This document shows, piece by piece, positions 35,390 to 44,261 of a DNA stretch of 64,000 nt. Numbering within the stretch: position 1 is the first letter of the stretch; the number at the start of each line of letters is the position of its first letter. The DNA is taken from NCBI RefSeq assembly GCF_022023855.1, contig NZ_CP059451.1, positions 124,001-188,000 on the forward strand, given 5' to 3'. Below the pieces are notes generated by a model that ran no database searches, was not told where the DNA came from, and saw only the letters and a program-made list of their open reading frames with translations. The stretch comes from Azospirillum brasilense (GTDB lineage: Bacteria; Pseudomonadota; Alphaproteobacteria; Azospirillales; Azospirillaceae). Both the position numbers and the translations under genes were made by a program.

Positions 35390-36265
35390 TCATGCGGTCG
35401 CATTCACGAGATGGCTTGATACGGTCGAGATGAACGCACGAAGACGCTGAAGACGCCGTAGGTCCCGGTGATATCCCATCCAGATGTCTCGCGCCGGCGG
35501 CGGCGTCGGCAGGTCCAGTCGGCGAATACCCGGGATCTGATTGCCGACCACGCGAGGCAGGACGGCGATTCCGACGCCTTGCCTGCACATGCGCCCCTGG
35601 ACGTTCCGGTTGTTCGATCGCAGGACCGGCCTCGCGTTGGGGAAACTCTCGATGAGCCACGCGATGTCAGGGAAATGGCCGGTGGACGTGTCGTGGGTGA
35701 TCAGCCGGAAACCGGTCCCATCGCCATATTTCGGCTCCTGCGCCTCTTCCGCGATGTAAACGCCGTACTCAAGGCGGAAGAGCCGACGCTGAACAACGTC
35801 AGCGGTGTCGAACGGAACGATACGGAAAGCGACGTCGGCCTCCCGCTGGGCGAGATTGAACAGGCGCGTGCCGGTCAAGATCTCGACGTCGACATTGGGG
35901 TAGGCTTTGGAGAAATCCGCAAGGATGGGAGGCAAGACATAGGCCCCGAACCAGTCCGCGGATGAAATGCGCAGACTGCCTTTGAGGTTCTGCTCCTGCC
36001 CCGCAAGCCGGCGCTCCATCGCCAGCGCGCTTTCCTCCATCTGCTCCGCCAACGCGATGATCCCGTGGCCCTCTTCGGTCAGAACAAGACCGTCCGCGGT
36101 GCGCTGGAAGAGCGTGTGACCGATCGCCTGCTCAAGTGCGCGGAGGCGCCGGCCGACGGTCGGATGACTTGTCTGAAGAGAACGCGCGGCGGCGCCGAGC
36201 GTGCCGGTTCGCGCAATCGCGAGAAAGACTCTGACGTCACTCCATTCCACCACAACCACCCACAC
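35390..36265 (-). CDS. LysR-family transcriptional regulator
   Basis: About 290 residues. HTH: EWSDVRVFLAIARTGTLGAAARSLQTSHPTVGRRLRALE in two overlapping helices; effector domain KGSLRISSADWFGAYVLPPIL onward. The start is unclear: several GTG codons precede EWSDVRVF and the first residues may be absent. Divergent from the catabolic cluster starting at 36519, with a 250-base AT-richer control region between, so it is the candidate activator of that cluster. Confidence 0.88.
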   Translation of the reverse strand: MWVVVVEWSDVRVFLAIARTGTLGAAARSLQTSHPTVGRRLRALEQAIGHTLFQRTADGLVLTEEGHGIIALAEQMEESALAMERRLAGQEQNLKGSLRISSADWFGAYVLPPILADFSKAYPNVDVEILTGTRLFNLAQREADVAFRIVPFDTADVVQRRLFRLEYGVYIAEEAQEPKYGDGTGFRLITHDTSTGHFPDIAWLIESFPNARPVLRSNNRNVQGRMCRQGVGIAVLPRVVGNQIPGIRRLDLPTPPPARDIWMGYHRDLRRLQRLRAFISTVSSHLVNATA

Positions 36266-36518
36266 AAAACTGAACGCCGAGAGTACAGTTATGTCACTTA
36301 TCGAACAAAACTAAATGCCTAGATTGCCACCATGGTCTGGGGGAGCGCGTCCTTCTGTGGATGCGCTGGATCCATGCGGGCCGCCGCTTGGGTGAAGGAA
36401 TCGTGACCCTGGCTGTGGGGCCCAAGGAAAGCTCGTCCGGACGGAACAGAGAGGATTTTCCTGAGGGGTCGCGGAACGCGGCGGCTCACCTCGATACTCG
36501 CAAATGAGGACTTCGACG

Positions 36519-36818
36519 ATGATCACGATGCTGGTGACCTATGCGGGCGATGAGGAAACGCCGTTCGACCGCGACCATTGGATCAACGTGCACTTCCCGC
36601 TCGTGCGGGAAAGCTGGGGACGTTATGGGCTGGTCAGCGCCGGCGGGTTCTTCCCGCAAGGTGATGGTGCCGGGCTAATCGCGGTTGGGGTCGTCAACTT
36701 CCGTGACGAGGCCGCCATGGAAGCGGCGCTCAATTCGCCGGAGACCGCCCAGGTCATGGCTGACGTCGACATCGTCACCGCCGTCAAACCGCAGCGCAGC
36801 ATCGTGAAGCCACTCTGA
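36519..36818 (+). CDS. EthD-family small protein
   Basis: 99 residues, ferredoxin-like alpha/beta barrel of the EthD type (MLVTYAGDEETPFDRDHWINVHFPLVRE ... GLIAVGVVNFRDEAAMEAAL). Family members assist or catalyse steps in breakdown of ethers and polyketide-like compounds; the exact role is usually unknown. The start at 36519 is preferred, with GAGGA eight bases before it. First gene of the cluster that continues with four oxidoreductase/hydrolase genes. Confidence 0.8.
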   Translation: MITMLVTYAGDEETPFDRDHWINVHFPLVRESWGRYGLVSAGGFFPQGDGAGLIAVGVVNFRDEAAMEAALNSPETAQVMADVDIVTAVKPQRSIVKPL

Positions 36819-37083
36819 GCGGCACAGCGGTGCCTGTCGATTGCCGGGGCCACTGATTTCTCCAGGTCTGTCTGCGCCCCGGCGCGTCGCCGCGATCGGC
36901 GGTGCCCTCGATGCGCTCAGCGGGGCGTGCACCGATGCTGGCCAACGTGCTCACGTCTTCATTGTGGCTCTCCTCTGCATCGCCACCCGCCAACTCGTCG
37001 GCGCAGGTCTCGGCCTCACGATCGCCTGGCAGCCTGCGTCCGATCCCGCGCACAGCTCTCATCGGAACAACAGGAGATAGAAC

Positions 37084-37959
37084 ATGCAGATCGGGTTTGT
37101 CGGTCTCGGCAATATGGGCTCGGCAATGGCCCTGAACCTCGTGAAAGCAGGCCATGACGTGCGGGCCTGGAACCGTAGCAAGGTCGCTCAGGACAGCGTT
37201 CCCGGGGTAACGCTGGTCAAGCTCGCGGCGGATGCATTCCAGGCTGACGCAGTCTTCACGATGCTATCCGACGACCCTGCCATTCGGGAGGTGATCCTCG
37301 ATGCCGGCCTTCTGGCAAGCGCGCAACCAGGGCTGACCCATGTTGTCACATCGACGATCTCGGTCGCCTTCGCGCGGGAACTGGAGCTGCTGCACGAAGA
37401 GGCAGGCCTTGGCTATGTGTCCGCACCGGTCCTCGGGCGACCGAACGTGGCGGCGAGTGGCCAGCTCAACATCCTGGCGGCCGGGAAGGCCGATGCCGTT
37501 GCCGCGGTCGAGCCGCTGCTCGCTCCGCTCAGCAAAAAGGTCTGGAAGTTGGGGGAGGACCCTGCTCGGGCGAATGCGGCGAAGCTCGCCTGCAATATGA
37601 TGATCGCCATGGCTATCGAGGCGATGGCCGAGAGTGTCGTGCTGACCGAGAGCGTCGGCCTCGACCGTGCGGATTTCTTTGAACTCATCCTGGGCACCCT
37701 TTTCTCGGGTCGCGCCTATGAGAGCTACAGCGTGCAGATCACGGAACGGTCATTCGAGCCGGGTTTCAAAGCCGAGCTCGCGCTCAAGGACATGCGTCTC
37801 GCGACTGAGGCCAGCAACGAGATCGGACGCACACTCCCGATGCTCGAAGCGGTCCGCGAGGGGCTCGGCAAAGCTGTCTCGGCGGGCTTCGGGAAGAAGG
37901 ATTGGTCGATCATGGCCGACATGACGGTTCGCGGCGGCGACAGCTTGGCTGTCGTTTGA
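37084..37959 (+). CDS. NAD(P)-dependent beta-hydroxyacid dehydrogenase-like oxidoreductase
   Basis: 291 residues. N-terminal Rossmann motif GFVGLGNMGSAMALNLVKAG, then TMLSDDPAI. The 6-phosphogluconate-dehydrogenase-like helical domain contains NAAKLACNMMIAMAIEAMAE with the catalytic Lys, and ALKDMRLATE. It belongs to the 3-hydroxyisobutyrate/tartronate-semialdehyde reductase superfamily. The usual N-terminal substrate motif (DAPVSGG) reads SAPVLGRP here, as in the imine-reductase-like branch, so activity on hydroxyacids is not certain. Followed 21 bases later by an SDR gene. Confidence 0.85.
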   Translation: MQIGFVGLGNMGSAMALNLVKAGHDVRAWNRSKVAQDSVPGVTLVKLAADAFQADAVFTMLSDDPAIREVILDAGLLASAQPGLTHVVTSTISVAFARELELLHEEAGLGYVSAPVLGRPNVAASGQLNILAAGKADAVAAVEPLLAPLSKKVWKLGEDPARANAAKLACNMMIAMAIEAMAESVVLTESVGLDRADFFELILGTLFSGRAYESYSVQITERSFEPGFKAELALKDMRLATEASNEIGRTLPMLEAVREGLGKAVSAGFGKKDWSIMADMTVRGGDSLAVV

Positions 37960-37980
37960 AAGCAACTTGGAGAAAAAACA

Positions 37981-38805
37981 ATGAAGACTTGGCTCATCAC
38001 CGGCTGCTCAAGCGGCTTCGGACAGCGCCTCGCGCTCGCCGCGGCACAACGCGGTGATCAGGTCATCGCGACGGCCCGCGATGTCAAAACGATCGATGAC
38101 ATGGCCGAGCCTTTCGGTGGCCGCATGATCACCTTGCCGCTGGACGTGACGGATGCGGCGGCAGCCAAGGCTGCGGTCGCAAAGGCGGTCGAGACGTTTG
38201 GCGGGTTCGACGTGCTCGTGAACAACGCCGGCTACGGACTGTTCGGCGCGATCGAGGAAGGCACGCCCGAAGAATATCGGCCGATGTTCGAGGTGAACGT
38301 CTTCGGTCTGATCGAAACCACCAGAGCCGCCCTGCCCGTCCTGCGACATTCGGGCGGAACGATCGTCACCATGTCGTCCGGCGCCGGCATCGCAGGCAGC
38401 GGCGGCGGAGGTTATTACAACGCCGCCAAGTTCGCCGTGGAAGGGATTTCCGAAGCGCTCGCCAGCGAGCTGGAGCCGTTCGGCATCCGCGTGCTGATCG
38501 TCGAGCCTGGGCCGTTTCGCACCGATTTCCTTGGCCGTTCGATCAGGATGGCGGCCAACGAGATGCCGGAGTACGCCGCGAGCTCGCGCAAGCACTATCG
38601 CGAAACCAACAACGGCAATCAGGCGGGCGATCCCGACAAGGCGATCACGGTGATCCTGCAGGCGGTCGACGCCGATGACGCCCCGCTTCATCTGCCACTC
38701 GGCCCCATCGCGCACGCGATCGCCGAGCGAAAGCTGGCTGCGTTCCGCCGCGATATCGACGCTTGGCGCGACGTCTCGATCGCCACCGATTTCGATCAGC
38801 CCTGA
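37981..38805 (+). CDS. Short-chain dehydrogenase/reductase
   Basis: 274 residues. TGCSSGFG cofactor loop, DVTD, NNAGYGLFG, catalytic SSGAGIAGSGGGGYYNAAKFA (Ser, Tyr, Lys) and the EPGPFRTDFL loop typical of the ketoreductase-like SDRs with this ending. AACTTGGAG precedes the ATG. Second oxidoreductase of the catabolic cluster, 21 bases after the first. Confidence 0.9.
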   Translation: MKTWLITGCSSGFGQRLALAAAQRGDQVIATARDVKTIDDMAEPFGGRMITLPLDVTDAAAAKAAVAKAVETFGGFDVLVNNAGYGLFGAIEEGTPEEYRPMFEVNVFGLIETTRAALPVLRHSGGTIVTMSSGAGIAGSGGGGYYNAAKFAVEGISEALASELEPFGIRVLIVEPGPFRTDFLGRSIRMAANEMPEYAASSRKHYRETNNGNQAGDPDKAITVILQAVDADDAPLHLPLGPIAHAIAERKLAAFRRDIDAWRDVSIATDFDQP

Positions 38806-38855
38806 GCGCTGGCCGCGAGCTTTGTTTAAACGTCAACATCGATTGGAAAGCGATC

Positions 38856-39704
38856 ATGATCGCAACCTTGAAGGGGTTTACCCAGCAGCTGGTGCCGGTG
38901 AATGGCATCAAGATCAACGCTGTCACGGGAGGCTCGGGCCCGCCGATCCTTCTGCTTCACGGCTGGCCGGAAACATGGTGGGAATGGCACAATGTGATGC
39001 CGCTTCTGGCCGAGCATGTCAGCGTGGTGGCCATGGATCTGCGCGGCGCGGGCTTTTCCGACTGCCCGCTCGACGGCTATGACAAGGCAACGATGGCGCG
39101 CGACGCGCACGAGGTCATGATTGCCCTTGGGCATGAACGCTACGCCGTGTGCGGACATGACATCGGCGGAATGGTCGCCTTGCCGCAGGCCGCCATCCAC
39201 CGGGAGGCTGTCACCCACCTGGCCGTCCTCGACGTTCCGCTTCCCGGCTGGACCGGATGGGAGGCGACGACCGCGGGGCTCTGGCACTTCAGCTTCCATA
39301 TGAACCGGGATCTACCCGAGCGCCTGATCCATGGCCGTGAATACGACTATGTTTCGACCTTCATGGCAGAGCGTTTCTACGATCACGGCACCTTCAATCC
39401 GGCGGACATCGAGATTTACGCGAAGGCGATGGCTCTTCCTGGCCGCACGCGCGGCGGCATGGAATGGTATCGCACCCTCGCCGCCGATCATGCGGCGGCT
39501 CTCGAGTACAAGAAGCACCCCCTCGGGATACCGGTGCTCGGTCTGGGTGGGGACCAGCGGTTTGGTGCGCAGATGGTGCCGATGCTCAAAGAGTTTGCCA
39601 GGAACGTGACAGGTGGCTCGATCGCGCGGTGCAGCCACTATGTCGCGGATGAGCGGCCCAATGAAGTCGCGGCCGCTCTGATCGATTTCCTCAAGGCCAA
39701 CTGA
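38856..39704 (+). CDS. Alpha/beta hydrolase (epoxide hydrolase/haloalkanoate dehalogenase-like)
   Basis: 282 residues. Oxyanion motif LLLHGWPETWWEWH and nucleophile motif VCGHDIGGMVA with Asp, as in epoxide hydrolases and haloacetate dehalogenases. A cap domain follows, then the acid region (GLGGDQRFG) and the final His (RCSHYVADERP). The Asp rather than Ser nucleophile points to an alkyl-enzyme ester mechanism. The start at 38856 has GGAAAG upstream; a longer frame overlaps the SDR gene. Confidence 0.87.
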   Translation: MIATLKGFTQQLVPVNGIKINAVTGGSGPPILLLHGWPETWWEWHNVMPLLAEHVSVVAMDLRGAGFSDCPLDGYDKATMARDAHEVMIALGHERYAVCGHDIGGMVALPQAAIHREAVTHLAVLDVPLPGWTGWEATTAGLWHFSFHMNRDLPERLIHGREYDYVSTFMAERFYDHGTFNPADIEIYAKAMALPGRTRGGMEWYRTLAADHAAALEYKKHPLGIPVLGLGGDQRFGAQMVPMLKEFARNVTGGSIARCSHYVADERPNEVAAALIDFLKAN

Positions 39705-39821
39705 AACTAAGACCAGCTGAAACTCTGCGCCCGCGCCGTCGCGGGCCGGACGGATCGCGACGCTGCGGGCAAATTGCACCCGAAGCGGTCGCGATGGATC
39801 GACAAAATCAAGGAGACTGTC

Positions 39822-40352
39822 ATGACCGCACCCCTCATTCGCGGCGTCAATCATATCGGCATTACGGTGCCCGACATTGAAGCGGCAAAATCGTTCCTGG
39901 TGGAAGCCTTTGGCGGCCAAGTGATCTACCAATCCTTCGGGCCGCAGGATCCACCGCGGCAGGGACCCGAATTCGAGCGGGCCGTCGGCGCTTTCCCCGG
40001 AACGGTCGTGCGTGCGCAGGCGATGGTCAAGATCGGAACCGGACCCGATATCGAGCTCTTCGAAATGCACGGCCCCGAGCAAGCCCAGCCGATCCGGGCG
40101 AGCGACTTCGGCATCACGCACTTCGCTCTCTACACCGACGACATCGACGCATCGGTCGAGCGCTTCGAGAAGGCTGGAGGCACCCCCCTCACCGCGCCGC
40201 GCGCTATTCCCTATGGAACCGAGAAAGGTCCTGGAAACAAGGTCTGCTACTGCCGCATGCCCTGGGGCACGACGATAGAATTCATCACCACGCCGGACCG
40301 TATGCCCTATCATGACCAGACGGATCTGCGCAGGTGGCAGGACGAGGACTGA
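39822..40352 (+). CDS. VOC-superfamily (glyoxalase/dioxygenase fold) protein
   Basis: 176 residues with paired beta-alpha-beta-beta-beta modules: GVNHIGITVPDIEAAKSFLVEAFGG, then ITHFALYTDDIDASVERFEKAGG and TTIEFITTP. Possible metal ligands are the His of NHIGI, the Glu of IELFEMHG, the His of THFALY and the Glu of IEFI. VOC proteins include glyoxalases, extradiol dioxygenases and epimerases. AAGGAGA precedes the start. Last gene of the cluster. Confidence 0.87.
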   Translation: MTAPLIRGVNHIGITVPDIEAAKSFLVEAFGGQVIYQSFGPQDPPRQGPEFERAVGAFPGTVVRAQAMVKIGTGPDIELFEMHGPEQAQPIRASDFGITHFALYTDDIDASVERFEKAGGTPLTAPRAIPYGTEKGPGNKVCYCRMPWGTTIEFITTPDRMPYHDQTDLRRWQDED

Positions 40353-40698
40353 GCAGAGCACGATCGGACAGAACAGCGTCGTGCGGGATTAGGGAATCCG
40401 GCGCCGGCGACAGGACGCGCCCGCCGAACCAAGGAGGACCTCCGATAAGCCGGTGTCGGCGAAGCAGTCCGAACCTCCGACGCCCGGGCATGCGGTTCGG
40501 CTCCTGGCTGGCGTCTCGCTGCCCGTCCCGTCATCGAAACAATCTCGGCAGGACATCGTCACATTACCGTGGGCGAGGCCAGGAAGGAGCCCGCCGCTAC
40601 CCAACCACGCTTTACCGCCTTGCGTTGAATACCCGTTGATCCGCGGACATCGAGAGCTCGAGCCTCCTCACGGGGCGACCGGGTTTTCCGTTGGCCTG
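40353..40698. other. Gap without a recognised gene
   Basis: About 345 bases separate the VOC gene from the convergent membrane-protein gene. Reading frames are short and arginine-rich on both strands; no clear terminator hairpin or ribosome site. Confidence 0.4.
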
Positions 40699-41187
40699 CT
40701 ACTTCGCGGCCGCCCTACCCCGCCTTGCCAAATGGAGGAGCTGGGCGGTCAGGCCGACCACCAGGATAACCGCCAAGCCACCCTGGGCGCCAAGGAGCAG
40801 CGGCGACTTCAGGTCGGTCACCAAAGGGTGGCCGTCCGGAAAACGGCGCAGGATTTCGCTAACGGTCGGCACCATCAGAAGAAACGCGCTCACGCTCAGA
40901 CAAACGATCTCGATGTATTCGGCCGAGCGCCCCGCCCCGAGAATTCCCTTGACCCCATAGCCCGCAAGCAGGAGGAGGATCGTCACGGCGCCGATGACGT
41001 TGCTGACCGGCTGATGCGCCACGAGGAAGACCGTCGAAGCGCCGATCAGCATGGAAACGAGATAGACGGCGCCCGCTTTGGACCGGGGAACGATCCGGCC
41101 ATGGCGGGCAAACATATAGAAAGCCATGGGAATGGCCGGCAGGCTGCCGAGCGTATGGGCCCAGCCAAGCGGAGAGATTCCGAACAT
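40699..41187 (-). CDS. Membrane protein with four to five spans, probably TetR-controlled
   Basis: 162 residues: MFGISPLGWAHTLGSLPAIP, then helices around VYLVSMLIGASTVFLV, VIGAVTILLLLAGYGVKGI, IEIVCLSVSAFLLMVPTV and GLAVILVVGLTAQLLHL, with a basic C-terminus. It resembles uncharacterised DUF2306-like small membrane proteins. A perfect palindrome lies 80 bases upstream of the start, and the TetR gene is next on the strand, so repression by that regulator is likely. Substrate or function unknown. Confidence 0.75.
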   Translation of the reverse strand: MFGISPLGWAHTLGSLPAIPMAFYMFARHGRIVPRSKAGAVYLVSMLIGASTVFLVAHQPVSNVIGAVTILLLLAGYGVKGILGAGRSAEYIEIVCLSVSAFLLMVPTVSEILRRFPDGHPLVTDLKSPLLLGAQGGLAVILVVGLTAQLLHLARRGRAAAK

Positions 41188-41266
41188 GAGGGATTTCCTT
41201 CCTTATCCAGTGGGACAGAGCGGCAAAGCAGGCAATTCGGCAACGCCGTCTTAGGCCGCCATATCT

Positions 41267-41284
41267 ACCTATCAGTCGATAGGT
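41267..41284. promoter_or_regulatory. TetR-type operator candidate
   Basis: ACCTATCAGTCGATAGGT: two 7-base arms (ACCTATC/GATAGGT) around AGTC, a perfect dyad in the promoter region of the 40699-41187 gene. A looser relative, CTACCAACTAGTAG at 41912-41925, overlaps the tetR promoter, fitting autoregulation. Confidence 0.6.
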
Positions 41285-41324
41285 GAAACAGGCATGCGTT
41301 CATTCTCCCGGCGAAGTGCCGGCT

Positions 41325-41903
41325 TCAAGCGACGATTCGCTGCAGCAAAGGACGGGCTATCGCTCCGAAGGTCGTGGCGTCGTCATAGGCGCGAGCGGAT
41401 AGCATCGCGCCATGCACGCCAGCCATGAACAGTTCGGCATCGCTCCTGGCGGTTCCGACCAGCCGGAGACGGCCTTGTGCGGCACCTCGCTCAAAGACGG
41501 AGGTGAGCCAGTCTGCGAGCTTGCGGAAATGCGCCCGCACTTCGAGAGTGACCGCTTCGGGAAGCACCGGAGTCTCTCCCGCCAGGAGCGCGCAGACGCA
41601 GAACGGGTCGGTCGTGTCGGCGAAGCACCCCTCCCAGTAGCCGAGATAGGCGCGAAGCTGTTCGAGCGGATCGGCGACGTTCCGCTCCAGCTCGGCAAGC
41701 CCGGCCTCGACCTCCCGCCGGTATTGCACAACCAGCACGCGGACCAGATCCGCCTTGCCGGGGAAATGGTGGTGGATGCTCGCGGTGCGGATGCCGACGA
41801 CCTTGGAAATGTCGGCGTAGCTGAAGCTGTTGTAGCCGCCCCTGGCGATCAGGGAGCGCGCACAGCTTAGGATGTCGTCGGCTCTGGTCGATGTGTTCCC
41901 CAT
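41325..41903 (-). CDS. TetR-family transcriptional regulator
   Basis: 192 residues. N-terminal HTH: ILSCARSLIARGGYNSFSYADISKVVGIRTASIHHHFPGK in standard TetR arrangement. The C-terminal helical domain contains FCVCALLAGETPVLPEAVTLEV, typical of the group that includes AcuR/RutR-like small regulators. ATG at 41903 is used; a TTG at 41918 also fits. It precedes the membrane-protein gene on the same strand and probably controls both. Confidence 0.88.
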   Translation of the reverse strand: MGNTSTRADDILSCARSLIARGGYNSFSYADISKVVGIRTASIHHHFPGKADLVRVLVVQYRREVEAGLAELERNVADPLEQLRAYLGYWEGCFADTTDPFCVCALLAGETPVLPEAVTLEVRAHFRKLADWLTSVFERGAAQGRLRLVGTARSDAELFMAGVHGAMLSARAYDDATTFGAIARPLLQRIVA

Positions 41904-42186
41904 ATCTTTATCTACCAACTAGTAGGGAGTTCGTCAACGCAAACTTGATGCCCGCATATCAACGGGTATCGTCACATAAACCGTGGATGTGGCGAGCCGG
42001 AGGTGCACCAACTATGGTAGCGGGATGAGACGCAAACCTGCTCCCCACGTCGGCTGTTGCACGGATAGTGCTGATGCCGTCGACCATGGCCCCAGTGTTG
42101 GTGCACGGAGGCGAGCCGGACCGGTTGGCGGGGGCGAACGCGCCGAGTAGAAGGGCGGCCCCGTTGCCCTGACCACTACGCCCGTC

Positions 42187-42291
42187 ATGCCCTTCAAGCA
42201 CAATGCTGCCCGTCGCCACCGCATCCCCAAGATGCGGTTCACGGTGACGAATTGGTCCTCATATGAAGCGGGGCTGCGCCGGCGCGGCAGC
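42187..42291 (+). pseudogene. IS5-family transposase, first 35 residues
   Basis: MPFKHNAARRHRIPKMRFTV followed by TNWSSYEAGLRRRGS is the usual N-terminus of an IS5 transposase and parallels the relic at 6809. The frame continues without a stop into a different protein (alpha/beta hydrolase), so this is a broken IS end fused in frame. Confidence 0.85.
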
Positions 42292-42771
42292 CGCCGCGTT
42301 TCCCGCACGGTTCTGGTTGGCACGGTGACTCCGACGCTTTCCCGCACCGATGACAACCCCGACGGAATCGATCCCGCCGTCTTCGAAACCTTCCGCTCGG
42401 ATTGGCTGATGCGGGACTTTCCGGCATGGCTGGAGGAAAACATTCGCCCCTTCATGACGGCGGACAGTTCGCCCGGCATGATGGCGTGGGTGAAATCGAT
42501 GGCCTTGCAAGCCTCGATGAAGGCGCTTCTGGACTGCCACCGGGCGACGACGTCCACCGACTTCCGGCGGGAGCTTCGGGACATCACCGTGCCGACCCTG
42601 CTGATCCACGGCGATTTGGATGTCTCCAGCCCGCTTGGCATCACCGGAAGGAAAACCGCCGAGCTGATGCCGAACGCGACGCTGACCGTCTACGAGGGGG
42701 CGCCGCACGGTCTGTTCCTGACGCATATGGACCGCTTCAACCGCGACCTGCTGACCTTTCTGGATGCATGA
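42292..42771 (+). pseudogene. Alpha/beta hydrolase (arylesterase/haloperoxidase type), N-terminus lost
   Basis: About 160 residues from VSRTVLVGTVTP to the end. The acid Asp (LLIHGDLDVSSPL) and catalytic His (YEGAPHGLFLTHMD) are present. The first ~110 residues with the oxyanion loop and GxSxG nucleophile are gone, replaced by IS5 sequence in the same frame. A fusion protein could be translated but lacks the nucleophile. Confidence 0.85.
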
Positions 42772-42834
42772 TCGGCAGCGCTGGTATCATGTGGAGCGCA
42801 AAACAACGACAACACCGGACCGGAGGCCGGAACA

Positions 42835-43680
42835 ATGCCGCAAACAGCCACCCGGCACCGACCGACCCCGAGGACCGTGCCGCACCAGCCGGTCGGCGAG
42901 TTGCTGCGCGCGTGGCGCAAGCGGCGTGGCTTGAGCCAACTCGACCTCGCCTGCGAAGCCGACATCTCGACCCGGCACGTCAGCTTCTTGGAAACCGGGC
43001 GCTCGCAGCCCAGCCGGACCATGCTGCTCCATTTGGCGGAGCGGATGGACATTCCGCTGCGCGACCGCAACGCGCTGCTCGCCGCCGCGGGCTTCGCGCC
43101 GGTCTTTTCCGAACACCGGCTGGGCGATCCGGAGATGCAGGCCGCCCGTCAGGCGGTCGATCTCGTGCTGACCGGGCACGAGCCTCACCCGGCGTTGGCC
43201 GTGGATCGGCACTGGACGCTGGTTGCGGCCAACCGGGCGGTCGCTCCGCTGCTCACCGGCGCCGCGCCGGATCTTCTCCAGCCTCCGGTAAACGTGCTGC
43301 GCCTCAGCCTTCACCCCTCCGGGCTGGCACCGCGGATCGAGAACTTCGCCCAGTGGCGGGCGCACATTCTGCACCGGCTGATCCGGCAGATCGACGTCAG
43401 CGCCGATCCTGTGCTGGCCGCGCTGTTCGGCGAGTTGAAGGGCTACCCGGTGCCCGACGGGCAGGCTCCGCACAGCCGGAGCGAGCCGCTGTCGTCGCAT
43501 GATGGCGTGGTTGTTCCTCTGCGGCTCAGGACGGAAAGCGGGACGCTCAGCTTCTTCAGCACCACGACGGTGTTTGGAACGGCGGTGGACGTCACCTTGT
43601 CCGAACTGGCCATTGAGGCTTTCTTCCCGGCCGACCTCGCCACAGCGGAGATCATGCGGCAGGCCCTCGCCCGGTTGTGA
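42835..43680 (+). CDS. XRE-family regulator with MmyB-like ligand domain
   Basis: 281 residues. HTH_3 domain at residues ~20-75 (GELLRAWRKRRGLSQLDLACEADISTRHVSFLETGRSQPS). An MmyB-type PAS-like domain follows (LTGHEPHPALAVDRHWTLVAANRAVAPLL ... SSHDGVVVPLRLRTESGTLSFFSTTTVFGTAVDVTLSELAIEAF), which in relatives binds fatty-acyl-type molecules. It probably controls its neighbours: the SnoaL-like gene follows about 100 bases downstream. Confidence 0.88.
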   Translation: MPQTATRHRPTPRTVPHQPVGELLRAWRKRRGLSQLDLACEADISTRHVSFLETGRSQPSRTMLLHLAERMDIPLRDRNALLAAAGFAPVFSEHRLGDPEMQAARQAVDLVLTGHEPHPALAVDRHWTLVAANRAVAPLLTGAAPDLLQPPVNVLRLSLHPSGLAPRIENFAQWRAHILHRLIRQIDVSADPVLAALFGELKGYPVPDGQAPHSRSEPLSSHDGVVVPLRLRTESGTLSFFSTTTVFGTAVDVTLSELAIEAFFPADLATAEIMRQALARL

Positions 43681-43781
43681 GGAGCAGCTCCGCCCGACAG
43701 AGGCACCGCCTTTGCGCCGGCATGGCGCACGGGACCCGGCCCTATCATGGCGGACCATCCCATGATGGGCGGAGATGCGAC

Positions 43782-44198
43782 ATGGCGCAGACCGACATCG
43801 AGTTGCTTCGCAACCTGTACGACCGCTATGCCGTGGGCGATGTGGCGCCGCTGTTCGAGCATCTCGCGCCCGACGTCGAGTGGATATCCTGCGGCCGGTC
43901 CCCGGCCCTTGCGGCCTTTTCCGGCAACTTCCACGGCCTGGATGGTGTCCAGCGCTATTTCCAGGGGTTGGCCCAGGCATGGACGATCACCAAGCACGAG
44001 ATGCGGGACATCGCAAGGGACGGAGACCAAGTCGTCACGCACAACCTCGTTGAGGCCGTCAGCAAGGTCACCGGGAAGCCGGTGGCGGTGACGACCGAAC
44101 ACCGGTGGGTGCTGCAGGACAGCCGAATCCGCCGCTTCGAGGAGCGTTGCGACGATGAGGCGGCCCTGGAGGCGGCTTGCCGCCCGTCCGAGCCCTAA
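43782..44198 (+). CDS. SnoaL/NTF2-like protein
   Basis: 138 residues with the cone-shaped NTF2 fold: IELLRNLYDRYAVGDVAPLFEHLAPDVEWISCG, FHGLDGVQRYFQGLAQAWTI, then strands GDQVVTHNLVEAVSKVTGKPVAV. GGAG lies nine bases before the ATG. Such proteins are enzymes or ligand binders of very varied function; no specific activity can be assigned. Confidence 0.82.
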   Translation: MAQTDIELLRNLYDRYAVGDVAPLFEHLAPDVEWISCGRSPALAAFSGNFHGLDGVQRYFQGLAQAWTITKHEMRDIARDGDQVVTHNLVEAVSKVTGKPVAVTTEHRWVLQDSRIRRFEERCDDEAALEAACRPSEP

Positions 44199-44261
44199 CG
44201 GCCCGGTTGCCCAACGGAGCGCGGTGATAGGACCGGCATTCGCCGGACGGATTCTCATTCG

